Below are positions 6,298 through 15,810 of a stretch of 64,000 nt of DNA, piece after piece. The position numbers and the translations under genes are program-made. Below the pieces are notes generated by a model, which was given only the letters and a program-made list of their open reading frames with translations, was not told the DNA's origin and did not search any database. The stretch covers positions 62,001 through 126,000 of the forward strand of contig JAFYEA010000018.1 of the NCBI GenBank assembly GCA_017544525.1, read 5' to 3'. Source of the stretch: Bacilli bacterium. Its GTDB lineage: Bacteria > Bacillota_I > Bacilli_A > RF39 > UBA660. The first letter of the stretch is position 1; each line of letters begins with the position of its first letter.

Positions 6298-8313
6298 ATG
6301 AAAAATCTTGTTATTGTAGAGAGTCCAAGTAAAAGTAAAACAATAGAAAAGTATTTAGGTCATGATTATAAAGTTTTATCTTCTAAAGGACATATTCGTG
6401 ATTTGGCAACTACTGGTAAAGGTGGTTTAGGTATTGATATAGATAATAACTATAAACCAAGTTATGAAATGGTTAAAGGCAAATCTAAATTGGTTTCTGA
6501 TTTGAAGAAACAAGTATCTATTTCTGATAATGTAATACTAGCAACCGACCCTGATAGAGAAGGAGAAGCTATTAGTTGGCATTTAAAAGAAGTATTAGGT
6601 TTAAAAGATGACAAATATTCTAGAGTTGTTTTTAATGAAATTACTGAGGGAGCAATAAAAGAGGCATTTAGAAACCCTAGAAAAATTGATATGGATTTAG
6701 TACATAGTCAAGAAACTAGAAGAATATTAGATAGAATTATTGGTTTTTTAGGTAGCAAATTTGTTATGTTTAAAACTACTGGCAAAAGAGCTGGTAGAGT
6801 ACAAAGTGTTGCTTTAAAATTGATAGTGGATAGAGAAAGAGAAATACTTGCTTTTATTCCTGAACAATTTTTTACAATTGAGGCTGATTTTAAAGATTTT
6901 AAAGCAGAACTAAAAAAATATAAAGGTGAAGACATTGAAATAAAATCAAAAGTGTTGGCCGATGAAATAATTAATAAATTATCAAATGCGTATAATATTT
7001 ATAATATAGAACAAAAAGAAAAGAAACAACCAAGTGAATTTCCTTTTACTACAAGTACACTTACGCAAATGGCGTCTAACAGATTAGGATATCCAGCCAA
7101 GAAAACAATGCAAATAGCTCAAAAACTTTATGAAGGAATTGATATTGGTTCTGATCGTGTTGGTTTAATCTCATATATGAGAACTGATTCTATTAGATTA
7201 TCTGATGTGTTTGTAAATGATACCAAGAAATACATTGCTGATAATTATGGCAAAGAATATGTTGGTTATCAAAAGCATGCTAAAAAGAATGATAATGTGC
7301 AGGATGCTCATGAAGCAATTAGACCTACTAGTATTTATAGGACACCTGATTCAATAAAGAAGTATTTAAGTACTGAAGAATTCAAATTATATAGTTTGAT
7401 TTATTTTAGAACCCTTGCTAGTTTAATGAGTGATGCTAGAATAAATTCAACAGTTGTAGATTTAGAAAATAATGGTTATTTGTTTAGAGCAACTGGTCAA
7501 GTATATACATTTGATGGATACTTAAAGGTATATAAAGAATATAAAGATGTCAAAGATGCAATATTACCTGATTTTGCTAATTATAAATCTAAAGTAATAG
7601 TATGTAGTAAAGTAGAAGCAATTGAGCATTATACTGAACCAAAGCCAAGATATACTGAAGCTAAATTGATAGCTGAAATGGAAAAGAATGGAATTGGAAG
7701 ACCTAGTACATACGCCACTATAATAGATAGATTAAAAGAAGAAAATGTTGTGATTAAAGATAAAAAATTTATTCCTACTGACGTAGGTTTTGCTGTTAAT
7801 GATAAATTACAAGATAGTTTTTCTTCAATATTTAATGTTAAATATACAGCTGAAATGGAAACAGATTTAGATGTTGTAGCTGATGGTAAAATAGTTTGGT
7901 ATGATGTTGTAGATAAATTTTATAATTATTTTAAACCTATGTATGATAAAGCAGTTAAAGAAGTAGAAAAAGTTGCACCAGAAGAAACTGGTGAATTATG
8001 TCCGGAATGTGGAAAACCATTAGTTATTAGAAAAGGTAGATTTGGTAAATTTGTTGCATGTTCTGCATATCCTAGTTGTAAATATATTAAAAAAGATGAA
8101 AAAAATAATACTGAGATATGTGATTGTCCAAAATGTGGCCATAAGATGATAGAGAAGAAAACTAAAAGAGGTAAAAAATTCTATGGATGTAATAATTATC
8201 CAAAATGTAAATATGCTCTTTGGGATAAACCTACTGGAGATTTATGTAAAACTTGTGGTGGTTTATTAGTTGAAAAAAATGGGGATACATATTGTCCTGA
8301 ATGTAAAGAATAA
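6298..8313 (+). CDS. topA: DNA topoisomerase I
   Basis: 671 residues. Type IA topoisomerase that relaxes negative supercoils. The N-terminal TOPRIM domain shows LVIVESPSKSKTIEKYLG and the acidic DPDREGEA. The catalytic tyrosine is in LISYMRTDS at about residue 293, and GIGRPSTYATI is the conserved C-terminal gate motif. Three C4 zinc-binding modules end the protein (CPECGKPL, CPKCGHKM, CKTCGGLL), the last one short. I start at ATG 6298 with GAAAGGAA before it; the ATG at 6256 lies inside the promoter. Confidence 0.97.
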   Translation: MKNLVIVESPSKSKTIEKYLGHDYKVLSSKGHIRDLATTGKGGLGIDIDNNYKPSYEMVKGKSKLVSDLKKQVSISDNVILATDPDREGEAISWHLKEVLGLKDDKYSRVVFNEITEGAIKEAFRNPRKIDMDLVHSQETRRILDRIIGFLGSKFVMFKTTGKRAGRVQSVALKLIVDREREILAFIPEQFFTIEADFKDFKAELKKYKGEDIEIKSKVLADEIINKLSNAYNIYNIEQKEKKQPSEFPFTTSTLTQMASNRLGYPAKKTMQIAQKLYEGIDIGSDRVGLISYMRTDSIRLSDVFVNDTKKYIADNYGKEYVGYQKHAKKNDNVQDAHEAIRPTSIYRTPDSIKKYLSTEEFKLYSLIYFRTLASLMSDARINSTVVDLENNGYLFRATGQVYTFDGYLKVYKEYKDVKDAILPDFANYKSKVIVCSKVEAIEHYTEPKPRYTEAKLIAEMEKNGIGRPSTYATIIDRLKEENVVIKDKKFIPTDVGFAVNDKLQDSFSSIFNVKYTAEMETDLDVVADGKIVWYDVVDKFYNYFKPMYDKAVKEVEKVAPEETGELCPECGKPLVIRKGRFGKFVACSAYPSCKYIKKDEKNNTEICDCPKCGHKMIEKKTKRGKKFYGCNNYPKCKYALWDKPTGDLCKTCGGLLVEKNGDTYCPECKE

Positions 8314-8340
8314 AACTTACTTTTAAAAGTAAGTTTTTTA
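8314..8340 (+). terminator. topA terminator
   Basis: AACTTACTTT pairs with AAAGTAAGTT, then TTTT. Confidence 0.9.
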
Positions 8341-8349
8341 TGTTATAAT
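8341..8349 (+). promoter_or_regulatory. Extended -10 promoter of the 8367 gene
   Basis: TGTTATAAT directly after the topA terminator, giving a very short leader before ATG 8367. No good -35 is visible because that position falls in the terminator stem. Confidence 0.6.
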
Positions 8350-8366
8350 ATGCACGAGGTTTTTAT

Positions 8367-9653
8367 ATGGAAAGCAAAATAGATGAAATTTTAAATAATT
8401 TATTAAATACTGGTAGTCAAATACCATATATAAAAGAATTAAGAGAAAAAAGTATTGATGAAATAAAGAAAGATATAGATCTAAGAGATGTTCTTAGAAG
8501 CATAGCAGATGATATTGAAATAATTACTAGAATCTTTTTAGAAAAGAAAAATGAGTTTAATACTAGTTTAATTACAGGAATATCAACTGGTGTTTATTTA
8601 CCTGATTATGAAAATGATAGTAGATATAAACTTAAAGTAGTTGGTGGAACTATATCAAGAAATAGTAATGATGAAGTAAATAATGATACTTTATTTGATG
8701 TTGCTTCAATTACTAAACTATATACTTTAATTCTTACATTTAAGTTAGAAGAATTAGGTATTCTCGATTTAAATACTCCAATTAAAAATATTAATTCTGA
8801 TTTTCAAAATTTGGGTGACTTTACAATTAATGATTTAATAAGATTACATGGTGAGTTTAGGACTGATGGTAGTATAGCTGCCGCTGAGTCTTATGAAGAA
8901 GCAATAGAAAGATTTAAATCTATGTATTTGATATCTAATGATAGAACTAGAAATAAATATAACGATTTTGGTGCGATGGTACTTGCTGATACTATCGAAA
9001 AGGTTGTATCAGAAAAACTTGGTAGAAAGATGAAATATGATGAAATAATAAATGAATTCTTATTTATTCCATTATATATAAAAAACACAACATTTACTCC
9101 AGGTATTATTAATATAAGTGGTAATGCTAATGATATAGGTATGCCTCATGATCCTAAATCAAGAAACTTAGGTGGAATTACAGGTCATGCAGGTTTGTTT
9201 ACAAGTAGCGAAGGGTTGATAGATTTATCAGAAGGACTATTTAATAGTGAATATTTAGATAAAGATCATATAGCAAGATTAGGTGAAATAACATTTGAAG
9301 GATCTAGCAAAGGTAATCTTGGTGTTTATTTAAAACATCCAGATGGTTGGAGTTCCACATATAATCCTCCTGAATTTAGTGATGGAAGTTTTTCTCATCA
9401 AGGTTGGACTGGTTCAGTAGCTTCATTTGATCCAAATAATATGATACATAATAATATACTTGTTAATGCTATAGAATTAAACCCTGATAAAAGTAAGTTA
9501 AAGAATGATAAACCATTAGGATTTAAAGAGGGTTTTGGTTTATATCAAAGTGAACTTATTAAAAGAATTATGTTAATGTATGTAGTTAAGAAGTATTATA
9601 ATAAATATTGTCATATACATGAAAATATTAATGAAGATAGAAAAATACTATAA
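8367..9653 (+). CDS. Serine hydrolase, class C beta-lactamase/esterase family
   Basis: 428 residues, no signal peptide, so probably cytoplasmic. The SxxK nucleophile motif is SITK in LFDVASITKLYTLIL at ~residue 116. A YND in NKYNDFGAMVLADTIE corresponds to the YxN motif, and HQGWTGS is the third-motif region. GGITGHAGLFTS is typical of the family before it. The first ~65 residues are a charged helical extension not usual in the family. Members include peptidases and esterases acting on cell-wall peptides; substrate cannot be told from sequence. Monocistronic with own promoter and terminator. Confidence 0.8.
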   Translation: MESKIDEILNNLLNTGSQIPYIKELREKSIDEIKKDIDLRDVLRSIADDIEIITRIFLEKKNEFNTSLITGISTGVYLPDYENDSRYKLKVVGGTISRNSNDEVNNDTLFDVASITKLYTLILTFKLEELGILDLNTPIKNINSDFQNLGDFTINDLIRLHGEFRTDGSIAAAESYEEAIERFKSMYLISNDRTRNKYNDFGAMVLADTIEKVVSEKLGRKMKYDEIINEFLFIPLYIKNTTFTPGIINISGNANDIGMPHDPKSRNLGGITGHAGLFTSSEGLIDLSEGLFNSEYLDKDHIARLGEITFEGSSKGNLGVYLKHPDGWSSTYNPPEFSDGSFSHQGWTGSVASFDPNNMIHNNILVNAIELNPDKSKLKNDKPLGFKEGFGLYQSELIKRIMLMYVVKKYYNKYCHIHENINEDRKIL

Positions 9654-9660
9654 TTTTATA

Positions 9661-9688
9661 AAAAAATGCTTAAAAAACTTGCATTTTT
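9661..9688 (+). terminator. Terminator of the 8367 gene
   Basis: AAAAATGC pairs with GCATTTTT. The downstream arm overlaps the -35 box of the HU promoter. Confidence 0.75.
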
Positions 9689-9706
9689 AACTAGTTATGT
9701 TACAAT
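9679..9706 (+). promoter_or_regulatory. HU gene promoter
   Basis: TTGCAT at 9679-9684, 16-nt spacer, TACAAT at 9701-9706. The leader contains an 8-bp inverted repeat (CATCGTAT with ATATGATG, about 9719-9743) before the GGGAGG binding site. Confidence 0.7.
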
Positions 9707-9766
9707 TAATATGTAAGCATCGTATGTAAATAATATGATGTAAAAATAAATGGGAGGTAATTTACG

Positions 9767-10039
9767 ATGAGTAAAACTGAATTAGTAGAATTCGTTGCTG
9801 CTAAAGCCGGATTAACTAAAGCTGAAGCAGGAAGAGCATTAGATGCTGTTTTAGAAGGAGTAACTACTGGACTTAAGAAAGAAAAGAAAGTTGCATTAGT
9901 AGGTTTCGGAACTTTCACAGCTAAAAAAAGAGCTGCTAGAGAAGGAATCAATCCTCTAACTAAAAAAGCTATTAAAATTCCTGCAAAAGTTGTTGCTGGA
10001 TTTAAAGCTGGAAGCAAATTAAAAGATGCTTTAAATTAA
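9767..10039 (+). CDS. hup: HU-family DNA-binding protein
   Basis: 90 residues, the exact HU size. MSKTELVEFVAAKAGLTKAEA is the N-terminal dimerisation region, GFGTFTAKKRAAREGINPLT is the beta-arm with its DNA-binding signature, and IPAKVVAGFKAGSKLKDAL closes it. A nucleoid architectural protein that bends DNA. Codon use is richer in GC than its neighbours, as expected for a highly expressed gene, and GGGAGG is a strong binding site. Monocistronic. Confidence 0.97.
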   Translation: MSKTELVEFVAAKAGLTKAEAGRALDAVLEGVTTGLKKEKKVALVGFGTFTAKKRAAREGINPLTKKAIKIPAKVVAGFKAGSKLKDALN

Positions 10040-10040
10040 T

Positions 10041-10065
10041 AAAAAGGCCTTTAAGGCTTTTTTTA
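10041..10065 (+). terminator. HU terminator
   Basis: AAAAAGGCC pairs with GGCTTTTTT (one G-U), loop TTTAA, followed by T residues. Confidence 0.85.
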
Positions 10066-10069
10066 TTTG

Positions 10070-10098
10070 GTGACATTTTTTATTCATTGTGATATTAT
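10070..10098 (+). promoter_or_regulatory. cca promoter, predicted leaderless transcript
   Basis: GTGACA at 10070-10075, 17-nt spacer, TATTAT at 10093-10098. The ATG at 10105 is 6 nt downstream, where transcription should start, and no Shine-Dalgarno is present. Confidence 0.65.
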
Positions 10099-10104
10099 TA
10101 TATT

Positions 10105-11166
10105 ATGAATGAAATTGTAAAAAGAATAGTTGAAAGTGGGTATGAAGCATATATAGTAGGTGGTTATGTAAGAGACTATCTTCTTGGTATGCCTTCAAAG
10201 GATATTGATATTTGTACGAATGCTCCAATTGAGAAGATTGTTAAATTATTTAATGGCAAAGGCAAAGCATTTAATGAATATTATTCTTTTCACATCGAAG
10301 AAAATGGTTACTCTTATGAAATAACAACATATAGAGAAGAATTGAAATATAAAAAGAATAAACCAGTTGAATTAAAAATTGCTAAAGATTTAAAAACTGA
10401 TTTATTAAGAAGGGATTTTACTATTAATACTTTTGCTATTGATAAAAATGGTAAATTAGTTGATTTATTAAATGCAAAAGTTGATTTAAAAGCCAAATTA
10501 ATTAGAGTAGTAGGGGATACATATACTAAATTTAATGAAGATAAGACTAGGATATTAAGAGCAATTAGATTTGCTAGTTGTTTAGATTTTGAATTGGATG
10601 ATAAAATAATAGAATTCTTTTCAAATAAAAATGCATATTTATTAAATGAAGTAACTAAAGAATATAAGAAAAAAGAATTAGATAAAATATTTGATAGTAA
10701 TGGATATGAAAGGTTTTTCTTTATAGTTAAAAGATATAATATAGCTAAGTATTTAAATATATCTTTTGATAAGATTAAACATTCATATAATAAATATGGT
10801 ATATGGAGTCAAATAGAAACAGATTTACCATTAACAAATAAAGATAAGGTTATTATATCAGGTATTAGAGAATTAGTAAGTAAAGGAGATATTACTTATT
10901 ATGACTATATGATGTATAGTAAAGATGTTTTATATAACGCTGCTTATTTGTTAAGAAAATTTAATAAAATAAAAATTTTTGATGATATTAGTAAAATGCA
11001 TAGTATAATAGATATTGATTTAGATATTGATTTTCTAATTAAAAACGTTAGAGAAAAAGATGTTTTAAAAGTATATAAAGCTATAGAAAGAAACATTATA
11101 GAAGGGGAACTATCTAATGATAGAAGTGAAATAGAATATTTTATAAAGGAATTATATTATGAGTGA
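10105..11166 (+). CDS. cca: CCA tRNA nucleotidyltransferase
   Basis: 353 residues. Class II CCA-adding enzyme or poly(A) polymerase family. AYIVGGYVRDYLLGMPSKDIDICT carries the GG and DxD motifs of the catalytic head; RRDFTINTFAID and the ILRAIRFA motif follow. The C-terminal part is diverged. It maintains tRNA 3' ends. Both tRNAs in this window encode their own CCA, so it may act mainly in repair here. It overlaps dnaD by 8 bp. Predicted leaderless. Confidence 0.9.
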   Translation: MNEIVKRIVESGYEAYIVGGYVRDYLLGMPSKDIDICTNAPIEKIVKLFNGKGKAFNEYYSFHIEENGYSYEITTYREELKYKKNKPVELKIAKDLKTDLLRRDFTINTFAIDKNGKLVDLLNAKVDLKAKLIRVVGDTYTKFNEDKTRILRAIRFASCLDFELDDKIIEFFSNKNAYLLNEVTKEYKKKELDKIFDSNGYERFFFIVKRYNIAKYLNISFDKIKHSYNKYGIWSQIETDLPLTNKDKVIISGIRELVSKGDITYYDYMMYSKDVLYNAAYLLRKFNKIKIFDDISKMHSIIDIDLDIDFLIKNVREKDVLKVYKAIERNIIEGELSNDRSEIEYFIKELYYE

Positions 11167-11761
11167 TTTAAGAAGTATGTTTGAAAGCAAAGATTTTGTT
11201 ATTAATAGTAATATAATTAAAAGTATCAGTAATCTTGATATTACGCTTGATGAGTTTTTATTGATACTTTATTTTATTAATGTTTCTATTTATTTGGATA
11301 CTGAAGATGTAAAGAAAAAACTTGGTTTTGAAGAAGATAAAGTTGTTAGTACTTTTACTAGTTTGTTAAATAAGAAATATATTACATTAGATGTTAAATA
11401 TAAAAATGGTGAGGTACAAGAAAGTGTTAATTTAGATCCTTTATATGATAGACTTGCTTTAAATAAAAAAGTTGATGATCCTTCTACTGATATATATGCT
11501 TTATTTGAACATGAACTTGGAAGAACTATTTCTAGTTTTGAAGTAGAATTAATTAATAAATGGATTGAAAATGGTGTATCTGAAGATACAATAAAAGAAG
11601 CTTTAAAAGAGGCTATTTTAAACAATGCTAGGAGTTTTAAGTATATTGACAGTATAATCTATAATTGGTCCAAAAAAGGCTCTAAAATACATCCTAAAGA
11701 CGAAATAGAAAAACAACCTGACGAGATGATGGACTGGGATTGGTTTGATGGTAATGAATAA
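11159..11761 (+). CDS. dnaD: DnaD-domain replication protein
   Basis: 200 residues. N-terminal winged-helix-like part and a C-terminal DnaD/DnaB_2 domain: LFEHELGRTISSFEVELINKW, then EALKEAILNNARSFKYIDSIIYNW, the YxxxIxxxW motif that binds single-stranded DNA. DnaD works in replication restart and initiation with DnaB/DnaI in Bacilli. Sits between cca (8-bp overlap) and nth; dnaD-nth is a conserved pair in Bacilli. Confidence 0.9.
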   Translation: MSDLRSMFESKDFVINSNIIKSISNLDITLDEFLLILYFINVSIYLDTEDVKKKLGFEEDKVVSTFTSLLNKKYITLDVKYKNGEVQESVNLDPLYDRLALNKKVDDPSTDIYALFEHELGRTISSFEVELINKWIENGVSEDTIKEALKEAILNNARSFKYIDSIIYNWSKKGSKIHPKDEIEKQPDEMMDWDWFDGNE

Positions 11762-12374
11762 AGAAGATATTACTTACGTATTAAATAGATTATATCCAGA
11801 ACCAAAATGCGAAATAAATTATAACAAAGATTATGAATTGTTATTATCAGTTATGTTATCTGCACAAACAACTGATAAAGGTGTTAATATAGCAACTAAA
11901 GAATTATATGAAAAATACGATACTTTAGATAAATTAGATAAATTGTCAATTGATGAAATAAAAAATTATATAAGAAGAATCGGTTTTTTTAATACTAAAT
12001 CTAAAAACTTTAAGAATATTGTAAGTGAAATAAAAAAGATTGGATATGTACCAAATGATAGAAAATATTTAGAAAAATTACCAGGAGTAGGAAGAAAAAC
12101 AGCTAGTGTAGTGTTAGGGCATTTATTCAATGAACCAAATTTTGCCGTTGATACTCATGTATTTAGAGTATCTAAAAGATTAGGCATCACTTCAAAAAAA
12201 GATGATGTATTGAAAACAGAAAAGAAATTAAAAAAATATTTTAATAAAGAAGAATGGAATAAAGTTAATTCTCAATTAGTATTGTTTGGTAGATATATAT
12301 GTACTAGTAAGAATCCAAAATGTAATGATTGCGAGTTAAATGGTAAATGTAAATATAAAAAAGGAATGAATTAA
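11754..12374 (+). CDS. nth: Endonuclease III
   Basis: 206 residues. Bifunctional DNA glycosylase/AP lyase for oxidised pyrimidines. LLSVMLSAQTTDKGVN, LEKLPGVGRKTASVVLG (helix-hairpin-helix) and FAVDTHVFRVSKRLG with the catalytic Lys/Asp region are present, and the C-terminal [4Fe-4S] cysteines fit C-x6-C-x2-C-x5-C (CTSKNPKCNDCELNGKC). The start is ambiguous: ATG 11748 or 11754, both overlapping the dnaD stop; neither has a clear binding site, so coupling is likely. Confidence 0.93.
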   Translation: MNKEDITYVLNRLYPEPKCEINYNKDYELLLSVMLSAQTTDKGVNIATKELYEKYDTLDKLDKLSIDEIKNYIRRIGFFNTKSKNFKNIVSEIKKIGYVPNDRKYLEKLPGVGRKTASVVLGHLFNEPNFAVDTHVFRVSKRLGITSKKDDVLKTEKKLKKYFNKEEWNKVNSQLVLFGRYICTSKNPKCNDCELNGKCKYKKGMN

Positions 12375-12387
12375 TCATTCCTTTTTA
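12357..12387. terminator. Bidirectional terminator between nth and ponA
   Basis: AAAAAGGAATGA pairs perfectly with TCATTCCTTTTT around ATTAA; A-run and U-run on both sides serve the convergent genes. Confidence 0.9.
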
Positions 12388-15141
12388 TTGTACTGTTACA
12401 GTTTGTAATATTGTTTTACTTATTGAAGATCCTTTATATTTAAATGATACTGTATAATTTACTTTATATGTACCAGTGTTAGCTGTCAATGAATTAATAT
12501 CAACTGATCCACTTGAGTTTGAAGCACTTCCTGCTTTTATTGTAAGACCACTTACATTAGATTTAATATTTGTATCATTATATGTTATTGCTTCAATTGA
12601 GTTAGTAGTTAGAGGACTAAAACTATCTCCAACGCTTAATGTAACATTTAAATTACTAACTGAAATACTTATATCATCAGGATTTACTGCTTCACCAGCA
12701 CTTGTTTCAAATTTAACTCTATATCCAGATGAAGCATTTGATTTAAACTTAGAATACATACTCTTAACTATAACTCCATCATATAAACCTATATAATTTG
12801 AAGTATCAATTGTATATGTTGTATCTTTTGTCCATCCAACATATGTTGAACTAGAACCTTGTGTTAAGTAAATTGCAAATCCAAATTCACCAATAGTATT
12901 TTTATTATATTTAATTCTTTTCTTTAGATATTTATCAGTTTGTATTTTCCAATACTTATTGAAATAATCAGTTAAGTATTGTTGATTAATAGCATCTGGA
13001 ATTCCAGGAGAAGTCCAAGATAGATTAATGTTTTTACCACTTATATCATAAGATACAGCACTAGGATCAGTTAATTTAGCATATCTAATAGATGTTTCAC
13101 TAGGTCCTGTATTTCCAACAAACATAAATGTACCAACCATTTTAGATGGTGTAAATTCACTTGGCTTTTGTGCTGGGATTGTTTCAAGTTCTACTTTTGC
13201 AGAAGTAAGTCCACCAGGGTTTTTAGGATTTGAATTTCCTTTATAAATACTCTTTGCTAGGGTAGCCTGAATATTAATTCTTTGAGTTGTTGCCCAACTG
13301 TTTTTCATATACCACTTATGTTTAACTGTATCTTTTGTTAAACCATCTGTATATCCTAGCCATATTGCCATTGCATATTCTCCAGTATAACTTGAAGTCC
13401 AAGAATCTGGAATAACGGAACTATTTAGTCCATATTTTCTTAATAATGATGTATCATATGACGTTGTTCCTGTTTTAGTTGCAACTCTTACACCACCACC
13501 AGGATTTACTTTTGACTGAGTAGCAGTTTGTAATACTGAAGTAATCATATATGCAGTAGTTGGTTTCATAACTTGCTCTTTAACTATTACTGGTTTTACT
13601 TCTTCTTCTGTTTCTCTATAAATAATTTTTCTATATGAGTGAGGTGTAACTCTAACACCATTATTTGCAAAAGCAGAGAAGGCACTAGCTAGTGATACTG
13701 GAGAAGCAATATTAACAGCTCCGATTGCATATGAATCAGGTATTGTTTCTTCTTTAAATTCAAAACCTAATTTACCAGCAAATTCTTTCTTTTGCTCATT
13801 AGTAGTTAATCTAAATGCTTGAAGAGCACAAGTATTAATTGATTTCTTTAAGCAATCTCTCATTGTCATAAATCCACTATAAGAACCATTAAAGTTTCTC
13901 ATGTTTCCACCACCATATGGTGTTTTATCATCTACAAATGGACCATAAGTACTTAAATTTTCATATTCTATAGCTGGACCATAATCAAGTATTGGTTTAA
14001 TTGTTGATCCTGGCATTCTTTTTGTTTGACCTGAGAATGTAGCAACATTTAATGTCATGGCACTTGTTTTATTACGACCAGCACCAACAGCTACTATTTC
14101 ACCATTCTTAACATTTATTACGCCAATTCCAACTTCAATCTTTTTATCTTTAAATTTATATGTTTTATAGAACTTATTGATAGCATTTTGTTTTGTTTTA
14201 TCCATTGTTGTATAAATATCCATTGGTACATCATATGGGTTATTACCTGTGTTTTCCCATACTTCTTGTACAACTGTATCTATAAATCCTTGATATTCAT
14301 TTACTTTTGTTGTTCCTGTCTTTAAGAAATTTTTTATATGTACTGATGTACCAGCATCATATTGTGTTTGATTAATATATCCATGTCTAAGCATTAATGC
14401 TAAAACTGTATTTTTTCTATCATTAGCATCATTTGGATTTAGGTATGGGTTATATCCATTAGGAGATTGAAACATACCAGCTATTTGCGCTGCTTCAACT
14501 AAATTTAGATCACTTACATCTTTTCCAAAGTAATATCTACTTGCTTGTTGAACGCCATATATATTGCCACCCATACATGGATTATTTACATAGTATTCAA
14601 TAATTTCTTCTTTTGTTAGATTTCTTTCCATTTTGAATACAGCCATATAAATATCAGTGAATTTTCTTACGATTCCATCAAATCCCGTGCTTTCAGTACT
14701 TGTAAATGCTAATTTTGATAATTGCATTGTTAAAGTTGAAGCACCACCACCACCATGGCCTAATACTTGAGAAATAGATGCTTTGATAAATCTAGGAGCA
14801 TCAAATCCATTGTGTTGAAAAAATCTTGAATCTTCTGTTGCTATAATGGCATCAACTAAAACTTGAGGTAGTTGATCATATGTAACTTTTTCTCTTTGTT
14901 CTGTACCTAATGTAGCAAATAGATTTCCTTTTGAATCAAAAAGTCTTGATGGTTCTTTTTCAAACATTTTGTCTATATTGTATTCAGGAGCACCTTTTAC
15001 TACATAATAGCAAAATCCTGCACCTGCTACAAAAACGCAAATAGCGAAAAACACCATTAATACAACTAACCAGTAAAAAAATCTAAATCTTCTTCTATGC
15101 TTTTTTGGCTTCTTTTCTTTTTCTTTTTTTTCTTTTTTCAA
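12385..15141 (-). CDS. ponA: Class A penicillin-binding protein (PBP1a type)
   Basis: About 918 residues. A Lys-rich cytoplasmic start, one membrane helix (WLVVLMVFFAICVFVAGAGF), a GT51 glycosyltransferase domain (ATEDSRFFQHNGFD, GASTLTMQLSKL), and a transpeptidase domain with SxxK as STIK in MPGSTIKPILDYG (~residue 380), SxN as SIN and KTG in VATKTGTTSYD. The last ~270 residues contain a fibronectin-like segment and an Ig-like tail with no catalytic motif. An ATG at 15156 lacks a binding site, whereas TTG 15141 is preceded by AAGGTGA; I prefer TTG. Follows recU, as in Bacillus. It polymerises and cross-links peptidoglycan outside the membrane. Confidence 0.93.
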   Translation of the reverse strand: MKKEKKEKEKKPKKHRRRFRFFYWLVVLMVFFAICVFVAGAGFCYYVVKGAPEYNIDKMFEKEPSRLFDSKGNLFATLGTEQREKVTYDQLPQVLVDAIIATEDSRFFQHNGFDAPRFIKASISQVLGHGGGGASTLTMQLSKLAFTSTESTGFDGIVRKFTDIYMAVFKMERNLTKEEIIEYYVNNPCMGGNIYGVQQASRYYFGKDVSDLNLVEAAQIAGMFQSPNGYNPYLNPNDANDRKNTVLALMLRHGYINQTQYDAGTSVHIKNFLKTGTTKVNEYQGFIDTVVQEVWENTGNNPYDVPMDIYTTMDKTKQNAINKFYKTYKFKDKKIEVGIGVINVKNGEIVAVGAGRNKTSAMTLNVATFSGQTKRMPGSTIKPILDYGPAIEYENLSTYGPFVDDKTPYGGGNMRNFNGSYSGFMTMRDCLKKSINTCALQAFRLTTNEQKKEFAGKLGFEFKEETIPDSYAIGAVNIASPVSLASAFSAFANNGVRVTPHSYRKIIYRETEEEVKPVIVKEQVMKPTTAYMITSVLQTATQSKVNPGGGVRVATKTGTTSYDTSLLRKYGLNSSVIPDSWTSSYTGEYAMAIWLGYTDGLTKDTVKHKWYMKNSWATTQRINIQATLAKSIYKGNSNPKNPGGLTSAKVELETIPAQKPSEFTPSKMVGTFMFVGNTGPSETSIRYAKLTDPSAVSYDISGKNINLSWTSPGIPDAINQQYLTDYFNKYWKIQTDKYLKKRIKYNKNTIGEFGFAIYLTQGSSSTYVGWTKDTTYTIDTSNYIGLYDGVIVKSMYSKFKSNASSGYRVKFETSAGEAVNPDDISISVSNLNVTLSVGDSFSPLTTNSIEAITYNDTNIKSNVSGLTIKAGSASNSSGSVDINSLTANTGTYKVNYTVSFKYKGSSISKTILQTVTVQ

Positions 15142-15159
15142 AATTATCACCTTCATTTA

Positions 15160-15681
15160 TTAAAAATATGCTATATCTACTGTATCTAGATATTTAAGTC
15201 TAGGTAAATAGCTTTCATTAATTCTATATCCTTTATCTTTAATATAATCAAATTCTATTGATTTTCTATCATTATTTAATATATATTCAACAACATCTTC
15301 ACCTTTAAGTAAAAAGAATTCGTTATTCATATAAATTATTAGAAATACTATTCCTTTTTGTTTAATAACTTTTTTAATATGTTCTAATTGATGTTCTTTT
15401 ATATTAGATAATGGAAAAGAAGTCTTACTATGACACTCTTTAGCATCAAACTCAATATATTTTTCTTTGTATATTCCATTATAATCTAATGTAGATATGC
15501 TAGAATATACTGCTCTATCAATTACATGTGAAGTGTTACTTGGATAACTTACATTTAAAACTTTAATAGGAGTAGGTTTCTTAAATATTAAACATCTATC
15601 AATACTATTATAATATGTATTTGAATCATTAATAATATTTTCTAGAAACATACCTCTGTTTTTAAAATTAGTGTTTTTCAT
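15160..15681 (-). CDS. recU: Holliday junction resolvase RecU
   Basis: 173 residues. NRGMFLENIINDSN is the family N-terminus; YIEFDAKECHSKTSFPLSNI contains the nuclease core (E-x-K of the type II restriction fold), and HQLEHIKKV follows. It resolves recombination intermediates and takes part in chromosome segregation. The recU-ponA pair is conserved in Bacilli and is kept here with almost no gap. Confidence 0.92.
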   Translation of the reverse strand: MKNTNFKNRGMFLENIINDSNTYYNSIDRCLIFKKPTPIKVLNVSYPSNTSHVIDRAVYSSISTLDYNGIYKEKYIEFDAKECHSKTSFPLSNIKEHQLEHIKKVIKQKGIVFLIIYMNNEFFLLKGEDVVEYILNNDRKSIEFDYIKDKGYRINESYLPRLKYLDTVDIAYF

Positions 15682-15810
15682 AAAACCACCATTAACATTA
15701 TACTATATTTATAATCAAATTTCCAATAATAGATAAAATTTACCGTAAAGTTAAAAATATACTTTTAATTTAATACTATTGTGTTATAATTTAAATAGTA
15801 GGTGAGTTAA

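Noticed and set aside
9706..10017. Minus-strand reading frame opposite HU
   Set aside because: Antisense of a certain HU gene, with composition mirroring its Ala/Lys codons.
12357..12387. Repetitive hairpins as CRISPR repeats
   Set aside because: The window's hairpins are single terminators of different sequence with no regular spacing; no CRISPR array or cas gene seen.
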